Positions 9,984 to 20,959 of a DNA stretch of 64,000 bases are shown here, piece after piece. The translations under genes and the position numbers were made by a program. The notes beneath the pieces are model-generated. The model saw nothing but the letters and a program-made list of their open reading frames with translations, searched no databases and had not been told where the DNA came from. Each line of letters opens with the position of its first letter. Within the stretch, counting starts at the first letter, position 1. The stretch is taken from contig JAPJBO010000025.1 of NCBI GenBank assembly GCA_030068145.1, positions 474,501-538,500 of the forward strand, given 5' to 3'. Source of the stretch: Diplonema papillatum (taxonomy: Eukaryota; Euglenozoa; Diplonemea; Diplonemida; Diplonemidae).

Positions 9984-10418
9984 GTCCCACTCCCGCATTG
10001 AGGGGGTCCACTCCCTCATTGAGGGGGTCCCACTCCCTCATTGAGGGGGTCCCACTCCCTCATTGAGGGGGTCCCACTCCCTCATTGAGGGGGTCCCGTC
10101 CCACTCCCTCATTGAAGGGTCCCACTCCCTCATTGAGGGCCTCATTGAGGGGGTCCACTCCCTCATTGAGGGGGTCCCACTCCCTCATTGAGGGAGTCCC
10201 ACTCCCTCATTGAAGGGTCCCACTCCCTCATTGAGGGAGTCCCACTCCCTCATTGAGGGAGTCCCACTCCCTCATTGAGGGAGTCCCACTCCCTCATTGA
10301 GGGGTCCCACTCCCTCATTGAGGGGGTCCCACTCCCTCATTGAGGGAGTCCCACTCTCTCACTGAGGGGGTCCCACTCCCTCAGTGAGGGGGTCCACCCC
10401 CGCATTGAGGGAGTGAGG
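9984..10418. repeat. 22-23-bp satellite of hairpin units
   Basis: About 19 tandem units of CACTCCCTCATTGAGGGGGT plus CC. Each unit holds an inverted repeat, CTCCCTCA then TGAGGGAG around one T, so every unit can fold alone and neighbouring units can pair. Most changes fall in the G-run length; the flanking units at each end use CCCGCA instead of CCCTCA. Confidence 0.9.
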
Positions 10419-11190
10419 CCGATCGCACAAACGACCGCAACACCACTCCCGCAATCCGGAGTGGGAGTCCAGGGTGTACACACCAACGACCCAAGCGTCT
10501 TGGTATCAAGTCATTAAATTGTAATGCCGTCTTGCCGGTAACAATGTTTACGATCAGGCCTGAATCTTGCCAAAGACGCCGGAATTTCAAGCGAACTTTC
10601 ACTCTAAATAGTACTTCGATCTTCTGCCTCACTGTCCGCCGACTCGGAAACTCCCTTAATGAAAAGCCTACACTGTAGGTCGGCCCTCGTGGTGAAAAGT
10701 CCAAGCGTTGTAAGTACAAACAGTGTACAGGGCAAATCAAAACTATTGGGTTCCGACCTGATTATGACAGTAGCAAGTGGCAGGCAAATGGCAGGAACTG
10801 GTAGGTACCCTTGGCTCGTCATCTAACGCCAGAAAAGAGAAACATGAGAAACAGGCACAATCAAAATCGACATGCGTCCATCGCCGGGAACACAACTGGC
10901 GGCGAGTTTCGCCGGACGCCCACACACAGAGTTTTTTTTTTTTTTCCGGGGAGCCGTGCTTCAGTACGGGGAGCCTCGAGACGTGGCGGCGTGACACAAG
11001 AGAGACCATAGAGACTGGGGTCGGCCGGGGTTGGCGCTGTGCTGTAGCTTCGATTCACGCCTTTGCATACTGCGGCAGACTTGCTGGAGCGAACTTCGTT
11101 GGAATACGAATAAGCTTTTCGGTCGCGCATGTATTGTGAAACATCAAAAGACGTGGAAGTGTGCCTGTGAGGTTGATTAGAACCTGCGAA
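10419..11190. other. Intergenic, no gene recognised
   Basis: About 770 bp. A segment near 10575-10610 (GGAATTTCAAGCGAACTTTC then CTCTAAATA) recurs near 48749-48781 and, diverged, near 14325-14358, so it is a dispersed repeat. No supported coding region. Confidence 0.45.
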
Positions 11191-11194
11191 TCAA

Positions 11195-11370
11195 GTTTTC
11201 CCACTTGTATTTACCCTGTGTCTATTCTGGTAGGGAATTCTGATCAACCACCAAAACACGCTGCCTACGTCTTTTTAGCCTGCACAATACATTGAAGGGC
11301 AACCCGCAAGATTAGTACGAAAACGAGTGGAAACTGATCAACCGGCATGCACAAATAAAAGAGAAAGCCT
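11195..11370 (+). repeat. Dispersed repeat family B, copy 1
   Basis: About 175 bp containing CCCACTTGTATTTACCCTGT, GAATTCTGATCAACC, CACGCTGCCTAC and TTAGCCTGCACAATACATTG. Other copies: 12829-12989 (+), 40852-41025 (-) and 54065-54176 (+). GGTTGATC and GATCAACC form internal inverted pairs. No poly-A and no long TIR is visible, so the class is unknown. Confidence 0.7.
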
Positions 11371-11570
11371 GTAGTTTTTGAGTTATGGACTACGCCCTGA
11401 ACTCTGCCCAGGCCCGATGCTTTGTTACCACCCCCGGCGGCGGCTGTTTGCTTGGCTCGCATCGTCTCAGCTCCACGTTCCATTAAACGTTCCGTTAAAC
11501 CGCTAGAAAAGGGAACTGGCGAGTCCCGCGAGAGCATCAAACGGGAGAGAGCCCTATTTTTATTTTTATT

Positions 11571-12340
11571 CGAGACTGGAGGTCCTATGAACATGCAATG
11601 TGAATAGCCTCTATTCGAGCCAACCCGGCTTTTCTTGCAACAATTATGAAACCGTATTGTTTTTGGACTGGATAATAGTTCAGAGCAAGCTTTTTCCCCT
11701 TCTGGGAAAATGCACAGGGGTGGCAGAGTGAGCGGGCGCCGGCCTTCAGGCCGGTCGGCCCGGGTTCGAACCCCGCGCGTGACATTTTTCCGGTCGGGGA
11801 TTGTTTTCGAGGTTTGCTGCGTTCCGGGGTCTAATGTGCCCGAAATTTGCGTTTTTTGCGGAGTTTCTCAGTATCTCGCGGTATTTGGGTCACCCCGTCG
11901 CCCCGGGAGAGGGCCGGCGGGGGGGGGACGGGCGGGAAAAGGCTGCCCCAAGGGTGCGGCGGGGCCACCCGGGTACGAGCGCCAAACTTTACCCGTGCTC
12001 GGTGGGTCCGAGGGGTGTCCCCCCCGGGTACCAGCGCCAAACCTTTCCCGTACTCGGTGGGTCGGGGGGGTCCGGGGGGGGTGTCCCCCCCCGGGCACGA
12101 GCACCGACCTTGACTTCACCCGGACTTTACCACCCTGGCCGAACTTCGCTTCGTGCCCGAACTTTTTTCAGTACCAGCGCAGCCTGAGCGCTTAGCACCA
12201 GAACTTAGCAACGCCCGAACTTAGCATCACTCGAACTTAGCTTCACCAGAACTTAGCATTGCCCGAACTTAGCTTCGCCCCGAACTTTACCTGCTGCCTC
12301 CAGTCTCGCCACGCGCCCGCCTTAGCCGAGCGCACGTACT
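11571..12340 (+). mobile_element. Composite tRNA-headed element, copy 2
   Basis: Same order as copy 1 at 6927-7945: shared leader, tRNA-like head at about 11711-11783 (B box GGGTTCGAACCCCGC intact), body segment, very G-rich stretch (about 11900-12100), a short degenerate minisatellite, and the same conserved 3' end. A SINE-like copy begins exactly at the 3' end (about 12338). Confidence 0.6.
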
Positions 12341-12605
12341 TTTTGTATAAGCACCTGCTTTGTAGGAAATACTTGAGGAGGCTGCCAGCTGCAAAAGATC
12401 AAAGGAGGTAAATGTGCTGTAGCCCACGCGAAACACAGGTGAATCTGGGTTCAGTGGCGGGCGTAAGCGTTCAACAAAAAAGACCCATTTTGTAGTTGTA
12501 TTGTTTAGCATCTGCAGAATAACACGAAAAGCCTCTAGGCAAAACCCCGTTTTCACATTTCTCCCCCTCTAGCCTCCTTCGAAGTAAGCACAAGGCAGCC
12601 CCTCC
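12338..12605 (-). mobile_element. A-tailed SINE-like element
   Basis: In sense (minus) orientation it ends GGTGCTTATACAAAAA. Relatives are at 5408-5612, 25636-25786, 54343-54515, 61208-61358 and 63781-63980. This copy carries an extra internal segment (about 12508-12560). The A-tail length differs between copies, as expected for a retroposon. Confidence 0.65.
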
Positions 12606-12828
12606 AGTATTTATTTGTTTCTTTCCCTAAGAATCCTCTTGCTTCGAAGATCAGAGAAGACGAAACGAGGCGGGGGTACGGGAGACTTACAAAAGGACGG
12701 CGTCAGGTATTGGCACGGGTGCCAGTGTTACCGTGACCCCAAAGTCGGGGCTGATTACACATTAGGACCAGAGCCTTCTTCCCGGATAACGGCCTTCGTT
12801 AAAGTCGAGAAACAAAAAAGTAGAAAGA

Positions 12829-12989
12829 CAGGCGCTTCGTTTTATTTGTGCGTGCCGGTTGATCGTTTTTCCCACTTGTATTTACCCTGTGTATATTCAG
12901 GTAAGGAATTCTGATCAACCAAAACACGCTGCCTACTTCTTTTTAGCCTGCACAATACATTGAAGGGCAACCCGCAAGATTGTTAGTAC
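12829..12989 (+). repeat. Dispersed repeat family B, copy 2
   Basis: Close match to 11195-11370 and to the inverted copy at 40852-41025, starting GGCGCTTCGTTTTATTTGTG and ending CAAGATTGTTAGTAC. Confidence 0.7.
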
Positions 12990-13049
12990 TTAAAAGCCCT
13001 GGCTGGGCGGTTGATTCGACTACTTCGACTCGGCTATACACACCCACAA

Positions 13050-13405
13050 TGGTTTTCAAAGGCACTGTGCAGCTGCTAATCTCGCTTGTGCCAAGCCGTG
13101 CCAGACATAGGGTAAATTTGTTCCCAGCTCGTTTGGCGTTGTTAACCAAGAGAATTGTGAGAGAACTTGGGCTGATGAGTGCACAGGTTGCCGAGACAGG
13201 TACCGCCTCTGCTGAGCACCTGCTCGGCCAAGGCAGCGGCATTGGCGGCTGCGCCCCAAAAGATCCCATGGTGGTAGCACACACCCGCCTTCGTCGTCAA
13301 GCTGAAGGCAGCAGAAGAAAAAACGAGAAAGCCAAGACGAAGCAGCTGGATATGGTACCATTCCTCACTCGAGCGACCACTACAGGTGCCTCGGAATTTA
13401 TCTGA
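13050..13405 (+). CDS. Hypothetical ORF, weakly supported
   Basis: A 118-residue frame from an ATG at 13050 (MVFKGTVQLLISLV) to a TGA at 13405. It is basic towards the C-terminus (RRQAEGSRRKNEKAK). I recognise no domain and there is no conserved neighbour. The frame sits between repeats and could be chance. Confidence 0.15.
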
Positions 13406-13446
13406 GCAGAGGTACCAATCCAGGGTGGTCTTTTCCAGGGGTGGGA

Positions 13447-13590
13447 ACGGTGAGGTCCAGCCTCAGACGCTGGTCTTAACGAGGGTGCCCGAGTCGCACC
13501 CGAAAATCGGGTGTGCTGCAACCAAAACGCGAAACGCGGGGGCGACACCCGCTTTCTTAACTCCAACTTCTGAGACTGGACCTCACCGTG
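13447..13590. mobile_element. MITE-like element, copy 2
   Basis: The best-preserved copy, 144 bp. The left end ACGGTGAGGTCCAGCCTCAG is matched in inverse by the right end CTGAGACTGGACCTCACCGT, about 20 bp with one or two mismatches. The interior has CACCCGAAAATCGGGTG, a perfect small hairpin. Confidence 0.75.
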
Positions 13591-14140
13591 CAGGGGGGGA
13601 GAGAATCTGTGTAACAGAACTCTGCCCCTCATCATGCACGTTTGATGCTGACATCAAGTCTTCTTCGAAAAGGATGTCCAAAGGAGCGAAATGAAAAAAG
13701 TGGGAGAAGGGGGTGAACACTCCGGATGGCCGCCGCGATGCAGGGCCATCTGCAACCAGCTTCCCTGCGGTATCACACACAACTCCAAAATCAGCAGTGC
13801 GTTTCATCCGAACCCGAAGACAAAACCACAACATCCCAAAAAGGTAAGGTCGAAATTGCCTCGTTGGAGAGTCACTCGGATTCTCCATCCGCCGATTTAA
13901 CATCCGTTTTAATTCATCTCACACCAACCAAGGATCATTCACGTTATCTCTCCTTTGCTGTCTTGCTGGTACCTTGCGAACGAGCTGACCGGCGAAGTTG
14001 GCTGCCCGGCGGCTGCCTCAGTTGGGGCGATCGGTACCGCATCAGTCAGCCAAGATTCCAGCTCAACTGGCGAACAAATGATCGACCCTGTTTGGTGGAG
14101 ATACGCGCTCCTGACGGCTTGCTCAGGATTAGCTGAATCA
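13591..14140. other. Intergenic, no gene recognised
   Basis: About 550 bp before the 495-bp array. It includes a near-palindrome GATGCTGACATC near 13643 that relates to repeats at 45321 and 53464. No supported gene. Confidence 0.4.
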
Positions 14141-14240
14141 AACAATTTGTACGCCCGTACGGGATTGTCGGAAACACATTGAGGCGATGGCGAGGACTTC
14201 GCGATACCGACCGAGAGGAAGTCGAGTAGATCGAATACCG
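14141..14240 (+). pseudogene. Internally deleted extra copy of the array unit
   Basis: Begins with the leader motif (CAATTTGTACGCCCGTACGG, then ATTGTCGGAAACACATTGA) and jumps directly to exon sequence GGCGAGGACTTCGCGATACC. The segment holding the ATG is missing. It is a more diverged relic upstream of the main array. Confidence 0.6.
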
Positions 14241-14360
14241 ACGACAAGCAGACTACAAAGACACACACCTGCACTGCCATTAACATTAAGTAAGCACCTG
14301 TCCACGATGGTCACCCGGAGACTTCCCGGAATCCCAAGCGAGCTTCAGCTCTAAACAGTA

Positions 14361-17300
14361 AGGTCGAAAGACACCAATTTGTACCCCCGCACGGGATCAT
14401 CGGAAACACATTGATAGCCAGCAATACAACAAGTTATCAGAGAAGGGGGGGGGGGGAGCGGGAGAGAACCTCAACGTAAGAGAAACCGAGGGCGCCGACA
14501 GAGAGAGGGCGTCGCCGCAATCATGCAGGGCCATCAACTGGCGATCGCCGGCGGAGCCGCGGGAGCGGCGGCGGCGGTGTGCTGCGTGCTCGAGGAGGCG
14601 GCGGGCGGAAGATGACGAGGACTTTGCGATACCGACCGAGAAGGAGGTGGTCGCGCTGAAGCGGACGGGGATGAGCGACGAGCAGATCCAACGGGAGGAG
14701 CAGCTGGTGAAGCTTCCCAAGCGGCCGACGAACCGGTGCGAGCCGCCTGCCGGGTGCATAATACGCGGCGACAAAACCCTCGGCACGAAGACGTACTGCT
14801 ACGCCGTCCCCGAATGGAACGTCCGCAAGCCGGAGGCGTATCCGCATTTTCCTAAAAAAGGTCGAAAGACACCAATTTGTACCCATACGGGATCATCGAA
14901 AACACATTGATAGTCAGCAATACAACAGGTTATCAGAGAAAGGGGGGGGGAGCGGGAGAAAACCTCAACGTAAGAGAAACCGAGGGCGCCGACAGAGAGA
15001 GGGCGTCGCCGCAATCATGCAGGGCCATCAACTGGCGATCGCCGGCGGAGCCGCGGGAGCGGCGGCGGCGGTGTGCTGCGTGCTCGAGGAGGCGGCGGGC
15101 GGACGATGACGAGGACTTCGCGATACCGACCGAGAAGGAGGTGGTCGCGCTGAAGCGGACGGGGATGAGCGACGAGCAGATCCAACGGGAGGAGCAGCTG
15201 GTGAAGCTTCCCAAGCGGCCGACGAACCGGTGCGAGCCGCCTGCCGGGTGCATAATACGCGGCGACAAAACCCTCGGCACGAAGACGTACTGCTACGCCG
15301 TCCCCGAATGGAACGTCCGCAAGCCGGAGGCGTATCCGCATTTTCCTAAAAAAAGTCGAAAGACACCAATTTGTACCCATACGGGATCATCGAAAACACA
15401 TTGATAGTCAGCAATACAACAGGTTATCAGAGAAAGGGGGGGGGAGCGGGAGAAAACCTCAACGTAAGAGAAACCGAGGGCGCCGACAGCGAGAGGGCGT
15501 CGCCGCAATCATGCAGGGCCATCAACTGGCGATCGCCGGCGGAGCCGCGGGAGCGGCGGCGGCGGTGTGCTGCGTGCTGTCGAGGAGGCGGCGGGCGGAC
15601 GATGACGAGGACTTCGCGATACCGACCGAGAAGGAGGTGGTCGCGCTGAAGCGGACGGGGATGAGCGACGAGCAGATCCAACGGGAGGAGCAGCTGGTGA
15701 AGCTTCCCAAGCGGCCGACGAACCGGTGCGAGCCGCCTGCCGGGTGCATAATACGCGGCGACAAAACCCTCGGCACGAAGACGTACTGCCCCGCCGTCCC
15801 CGAATGGGACGTCCGCAAGCCGGAGGCGTATCCGCATTTTCCTAAAAAAAGGTCGAAAGACACCAATTTGTACCCATACGGGATCATCGAAAACACATTG
15901 ATAGTCAGCAATACAACAGGTTATCAGAGAAAGGGGGGGGGAGCGGGAGAAAACCTCAACGTAAGAGAAACCGAGGGCGCCGACAGCGAGAGGGCGTCGC
16001 CGCAATCATGCAGGGCCATCAGCTGGCGATCGCCGGCGGAGCCGCGGGAGCGGCGGCGGCGGTGTGCTGCGTGCTCGAGGAGGCGGCGGGCGGAAGATGA
16101 CGAGGACTTTGCGATACCGACCGAGAAGGAGGTGGTCGCGCTGAAGCGGACGGGGATGAGCGACGAGCAGATCCAACGGGAGGAGCAGCTGGTGAAGCTT
16201 CCCAAGCGGCCGACGAACCGGTGCGAGCCGCCTGCCGGGTGCATAATACGCGGCGACAAAACCCTCGGCACGAAGACGTACTGCTACGCCGTCCCCGAAT
16301 GGAACGTCCGCAAGCCGGAGGCGTATCCGCATTTTCCTAAAAAAAGTCGAAAGACACCAATTTGTACCCATACGGGATCATCGAAAACACATTGATAGTC
16401 AGCAACACAACAGGTTATCAGAGAAAGGGGGGGGGAGCGGGAGAAAACCTCAACGTAAGAGAAACCGAGGGCGCCGACAGAGAGAGGGCGTCGCCGCAAT
16501 CATGCAGGGCCATCAACTGGCGATCGCCGGCGGAGCCGCGGGAGCGGCGGCGGCGGTGTGCTGCGTGCTGTCGAGGAGGCGGCGGGCGGACGATGACGAG
16601 GACTTCGCGATACCGACCGAGAAGGAGGTGGTCGCGCTGAAGCGGACGGGGATGAGCGACGAGCAGATCCAACGGGAGGAGCAGCTGGTGAAGCTTCCCA
16701 AGCGGCCGACGAACCGGTGCGAGCCGCCTGCCGGGTGCATAATACGCGGCGACAAAACCCTCGGCACGAAGACGTACTGCCCCGCCGTCCCCGAATGGAA
16801 CGTCCGCAAGCCGGAGGCGTATCCGCATTTTCCTAAAAAAAGGTCGAAAGACACCAATTTGTACCCATACGGGATCATCGAAAACACATTGATAGTCAGC
16901 AATACAACAGGTTATCAGAGAAAGGGGGGGGGAGCGGGAGAAAACCTCAACGTAAGAGAAACCGAGGGCGCCGACAGCGAGAGGGCGTCGCCGCAATCAT
17001 GCAGGGCCATCAGCTGGCGATCGCCGGCGGAGCCGCGGGAGCGGCGGCGGCGGTGTGCTGCGTGCTCGAGGAGGCGGCGGGCGGACGATGACGAGGACTT
17101 CGCGATACCGACCGAGAAGGAGGTGGTCGCGCTGAAGCGGACGGGGATGAGCGACGAGCAGATCCAACGGGAGGAGCAGCTGGTGAAGCTTCCCAAGCGG
17201 CCGACGAACCGGTGCGAGCCGCCTGCCGGGTGCATAATACGCGGCGACAAAACCCTCGGCACGAAGACGTACTGCTACGCCGTCCCCGAATGGAACGTCC

Positions 17301-20300
17301 GCAAGCCGGAGGCGTATCCGCATTTTCCTAAAAAAAGTCGAAAGACACCAATTTGTACCCATACGGGATCATCGAAAACACATTGATAGTCAGCAATACA
17401 ACAGGTTATCAGAGAAAGGGGGGGGGAGCGGGAGAAAACCTCAACGTAAGAGAAACCGAGGGCGCCGACAGAGAGAGGGCGTCGCCGCAATCATGCAGGG
17501 CCATCAACTGGCGATCGCCGGCGGAGCCGCGGGAGCGGCGGCGGCGGTGTGCTGCGTGCTCGAGGAGGCGGCGGGCGGACGATGACGAGGACTTCGCGAT
17601 ACCGACCGAGAAGGAGGTGGTCGCGCTGAAGCGGACGGGGATGAGCGACGAGCAGATCCAACGGGAGGAGCAGCTGGTGAAGCTTCCCAAGCGGCCGACG
17701 AACCGGTGCGAGCCGCCTGCCGGGTGCATAATACGCGGCGACAAAACCCTCGGCACGAAGACGTACTGCCCCGCCGTCCCCGAATGGAACGTCCGCAAGC
17801 CGGAGGCGTATCCGCATTTTCCTAAAAAAAGGTCGAAAGACACCAATTTGTACCCATACGGGATCATCGAAAACACATTGATAGTCAGCAACACAACAGG
17901 TTATCAGAGAAAGGGGGGGGGAGCGGGAGAAAACCTCAACGTAAGAGAAACCGAGGGCGCCGACAGAGAGAGGGCGTCGCCGCAATCATGCAGGGCCATC
18001 AACTGGCGATCGCCGGCGGAGCCGCGGGAGCGGCGGCGGCGGTGTGCTGCGTGCTCGAGGAGGCGGCGGGCGGACGATGACGAGGACTTCGCGATACCGA
18101 CCGAGAAGGAGGTGGTCGCGCTGAAGCGGACGGGGATGAGCGACGAGCAGATCCAACGGGAGGAGCAGCTGGTGAAGCTTCCCAAGCGGCCGACGAACCG
18201 GTGCGAGCCGCCTGCCGGGTGCATAATACGCGGCGACAAAACCCTCGGCACGAAGACGTACTGCCCCGCCGTCCCCGAATGGAACGTCCGCAAGCCGGAG
18301 GCGTATCCGCATTTTCCTAAAAAAAGGTCGAAAGACACCAATTTGTACCCATACGGGATCATCGAAAACACATTGATAGTCAGCAATACAACAGGTTATC
18401 AGAGAAAGGGGGGGGGAGCGGGAGAAAACCTCAACGTAAGAGAAACCGAGGGCGCCGACAGCGAGAGGGCGTCGCCGCAATCATGCAGGGCCATCAGCTG
18501 GCGATCGCCGGCGGAGCCGCGGGAGCGGCGGCGGCGGTGTGCTGCGTGCTCGAGGAGGCGGCGGGCGGAAGATGACGAGGACTTTGCGATACCGACCGAG
18601 AAGGAGGTGGTCGCGCTGAAGCGGACGGGGATGAGCGACGAGCAGATCCAACGGGAGGAGCAGCTGGTGAAGCTTCCCAAGCGGCCGACGAACCGGTGCG
18701 AGCCGCCTGCCGGGTGCATAATACGCGGCGACAAAACCCTCGGCACGAAGACGTACTGCTACGCCGTCCCCGAATGGAACGTCCGCAAGCCGGAGGCGTA
18801 TCCGCATTTTCCTAAAAAAAGGTCGAAAGACACCAATTTGTACCCATACGGGATCATCGAAAACACATTGATAGTCAGCAATACAACAGGTTATCAGAGA
18901 AAGGGGGGGGGAGCGGGAGAAAACCTCAACGTAAGAGAAACCGAGGGCGCCGACAGAGAGAGGGCGTCGCCGCAATCATGCAGGGCCATCAACTGGCGAT
19001 CGCCGGCGGAGCCGCGGGAGCGGCGGCGGCGGTGTGCTGCGTGCTGTCGAGGAGGCGGCGGGCGGACGATGACGAGGACTTCGCGATACCGACCGAGAAG
19101 GAGGTGGTCGCGCTGAAGCGGACGGGGATGAGCGACGAGCAGATCCAACGGGAGGAGCAGCTGGTGAAGCTTCCCAAGCGGCCGACGAACCGGTGCGAGC
19201 CGCCTGCCGGGTGCATAATACGCGGCGACAAAACCCTCGGCACGAAGACGTACTGCCCCGCCGTCCCCGAATGGGACGTCCGCAAGCCGGAGGCGTATCC
19301 GCATTTTCCTAAAAAAAGGTCGAAAGACACCAATTTGTACCCATACGGGATCATCGAAAACACATTGATAGTCAGCAATACAACAGGTTATCAGAGAAAG
19401 GGGGGGGGAGCGGGAGAAAACCTCAACGTAAGAGAAACCGAGGGCGCCGACAGAGAGAGGGCGTCGCCGCAATCATGCAGGGCCATCAACTGGCGATCGC
19501 CGGCGGAGCCGCGGGAGCGGCGGCGGCGGTGTGCTGCGTGCTGTCGAGGAGGCGGCGGGCGGACGATGACGAGGACTTCGCGATACCGACCGAGAAGGAG
19601 GTGGTCGCGCTGAAGCGGACGGGGATGAGCGACGAGCAGATCCAACGGGAGGAGCAGCTGGTGAAGCTTCCCAAGCGGCCGACGAACCGGTGCGAGCCGC
19701 CTGCCGGGTGCATAATACGCGGCGACAAAACCCTCGGCACGAAGACGTACTGCCCCGCCGTCCCCGAATGGAACGTCCGCAAGCCGGAGGCGTATCCGCA
19801 TTTTCCTAAAAAAAGGTCGAAAGACACCAATTTGTACCCATACGGGATCATCGAAAACACATTGATAGTCAGCAATACAACAGGTTATCAGAGAAAGGGG
19901 GGGGGAGCGGGAGAAAACCTCAACGTAAGAGAAACCGAGGGCGCCGACAGCGAGAGGGCGTCGCCGCAATCATGCAGGGCCATCAGCTGGCGATCGCCGG
20001 CGGAGCCGCGGGAGCGGCGGCGGCGGTGTGCTGCGTGCTCGAGGAGGCGGCGGGCGGACGATGACGAGGACTTCGCGATACCGACCGAGAAGGAGGTGGT
20101 CGCGCTGAAGCGGACGGGGATGAGCGACGAGCAGATCCAACGGGAGGAGCAGCTGGTGAAGCTTCCCAAGCGGCCGACGAACCGGTGCGAGCCGCCTGCC
20201 GGGTGCATAATACGCGGCGACAAAACCCTCGGCACGAAGACGTACTGCTACGCCGTCCCCGAATGGAACGTCCGCAAGCCGGAGGCGTATCCGCATTTTC

Positions 20301-20859
20301 CTAAAAAAGGTCGAAAGACACCAATTTGTACCCATACGGGATCATCGAAAACACATTGATAGTCAGCAACACAACAGGTTATCAGAGAAAGGGGGGGAGG
20401 AGCGGGAGAAAACCTCAACGTAAGAGAAACCGAGGGCGCCGACAGAGAGAGGGCGTCGCCGCAATCATGCAGGGCCATCAACTGGCGATCGCCGGCGGAG
20501 CCGCGGGAGCGGCGGCGGCGGTGTGCTGCGTGCTCGAGGAGGCGGCGGGCGGACGATGACGAGGACTTTGCGATACCGACCGAGAAGGAGGTGGTCGCGC
20601 TGAAGCGGACGGGGATGAGCGACGAGCAGATCCAACGGGAGGAGCAGCTGGTGAAGCTTCCCAAGCGGCCGACGAACCGGTGCGAGCCGCCTGCCGGGTG
20701 CATAATACGCGGCGACAAAACCCTCGGCACGAAGACGTACTGCTACGCCGTCCCCGAATGGAACGTCCGCAAGCCGGAGGCGTATCCGCATTTTCCTAAA
20801 AAAAGTCGAAAGACACCAATTTGTACCCATACGGGATCATCGAAAACACATTGATAGTC
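14361..20859 (+). repeat. Tandem array of 13 leader-plus-exon-1 copies
   Basis: Thirteen near-identical units of 493-497 bp stand upstream of the intact gene. ATG positions: 14523, 15017, 15511, 16008, 16502, 16999, 17493, 17988, 18483, 18978, 19475, 19972 and 20467; the gene's own ATG is 20960. Each unit holds a leader (GGTCGAAAGACACCAATTTG onward), a G8-10 run, the ATG and about 100 codons of exon 1, then breaks to CATTTTCCTAAAAAA and the next leader. Copies at 15511, 16502, 18978 and 19475 keep the gene's CTGTCGAGG; the other nine read CTCGAGG, a 2-bp deletion that shifts the frame. Other markers (TGCTAC or TGCCCC; AACTGG or AGCTGG; GAATGG or GGGACG) are shuffled among units, which suggests repeated unequal exchange. 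Confidence 0.95.
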
Positions 20860-20959
20860 AGCAATACAACAGGTTATCAGAGAAAGGGGGGGGAGCGGGA
20901 GAAAACCTCAACGTAAGAGAAACCGAGGGCGCCGACAGAGAGAGGGCGTCGCCGCAATC
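20860..20959 (+). promoter_or_regulatory. Leader of the array gene with G-run
   Basis: The segment directly before the functional ATG. It contains CAGGTTATCAGAGAAAG, a run of eight G, and ACCTCAACGTAAGAG. Every array unit carries the same stretch. It is probably 5' UTR; the true transcription start is not known. The preceding shared motif (about 20808-20850) is a candidate core promoter or conserved leader. Confidence 0.35.

Noticed and set aside
14361..20859. CRISPR-like array or satellite without gene relation
   Set aside because: Units are about 495 bp with no short spacer structure, and each contains the start of a real exon that continues in the intact gene.
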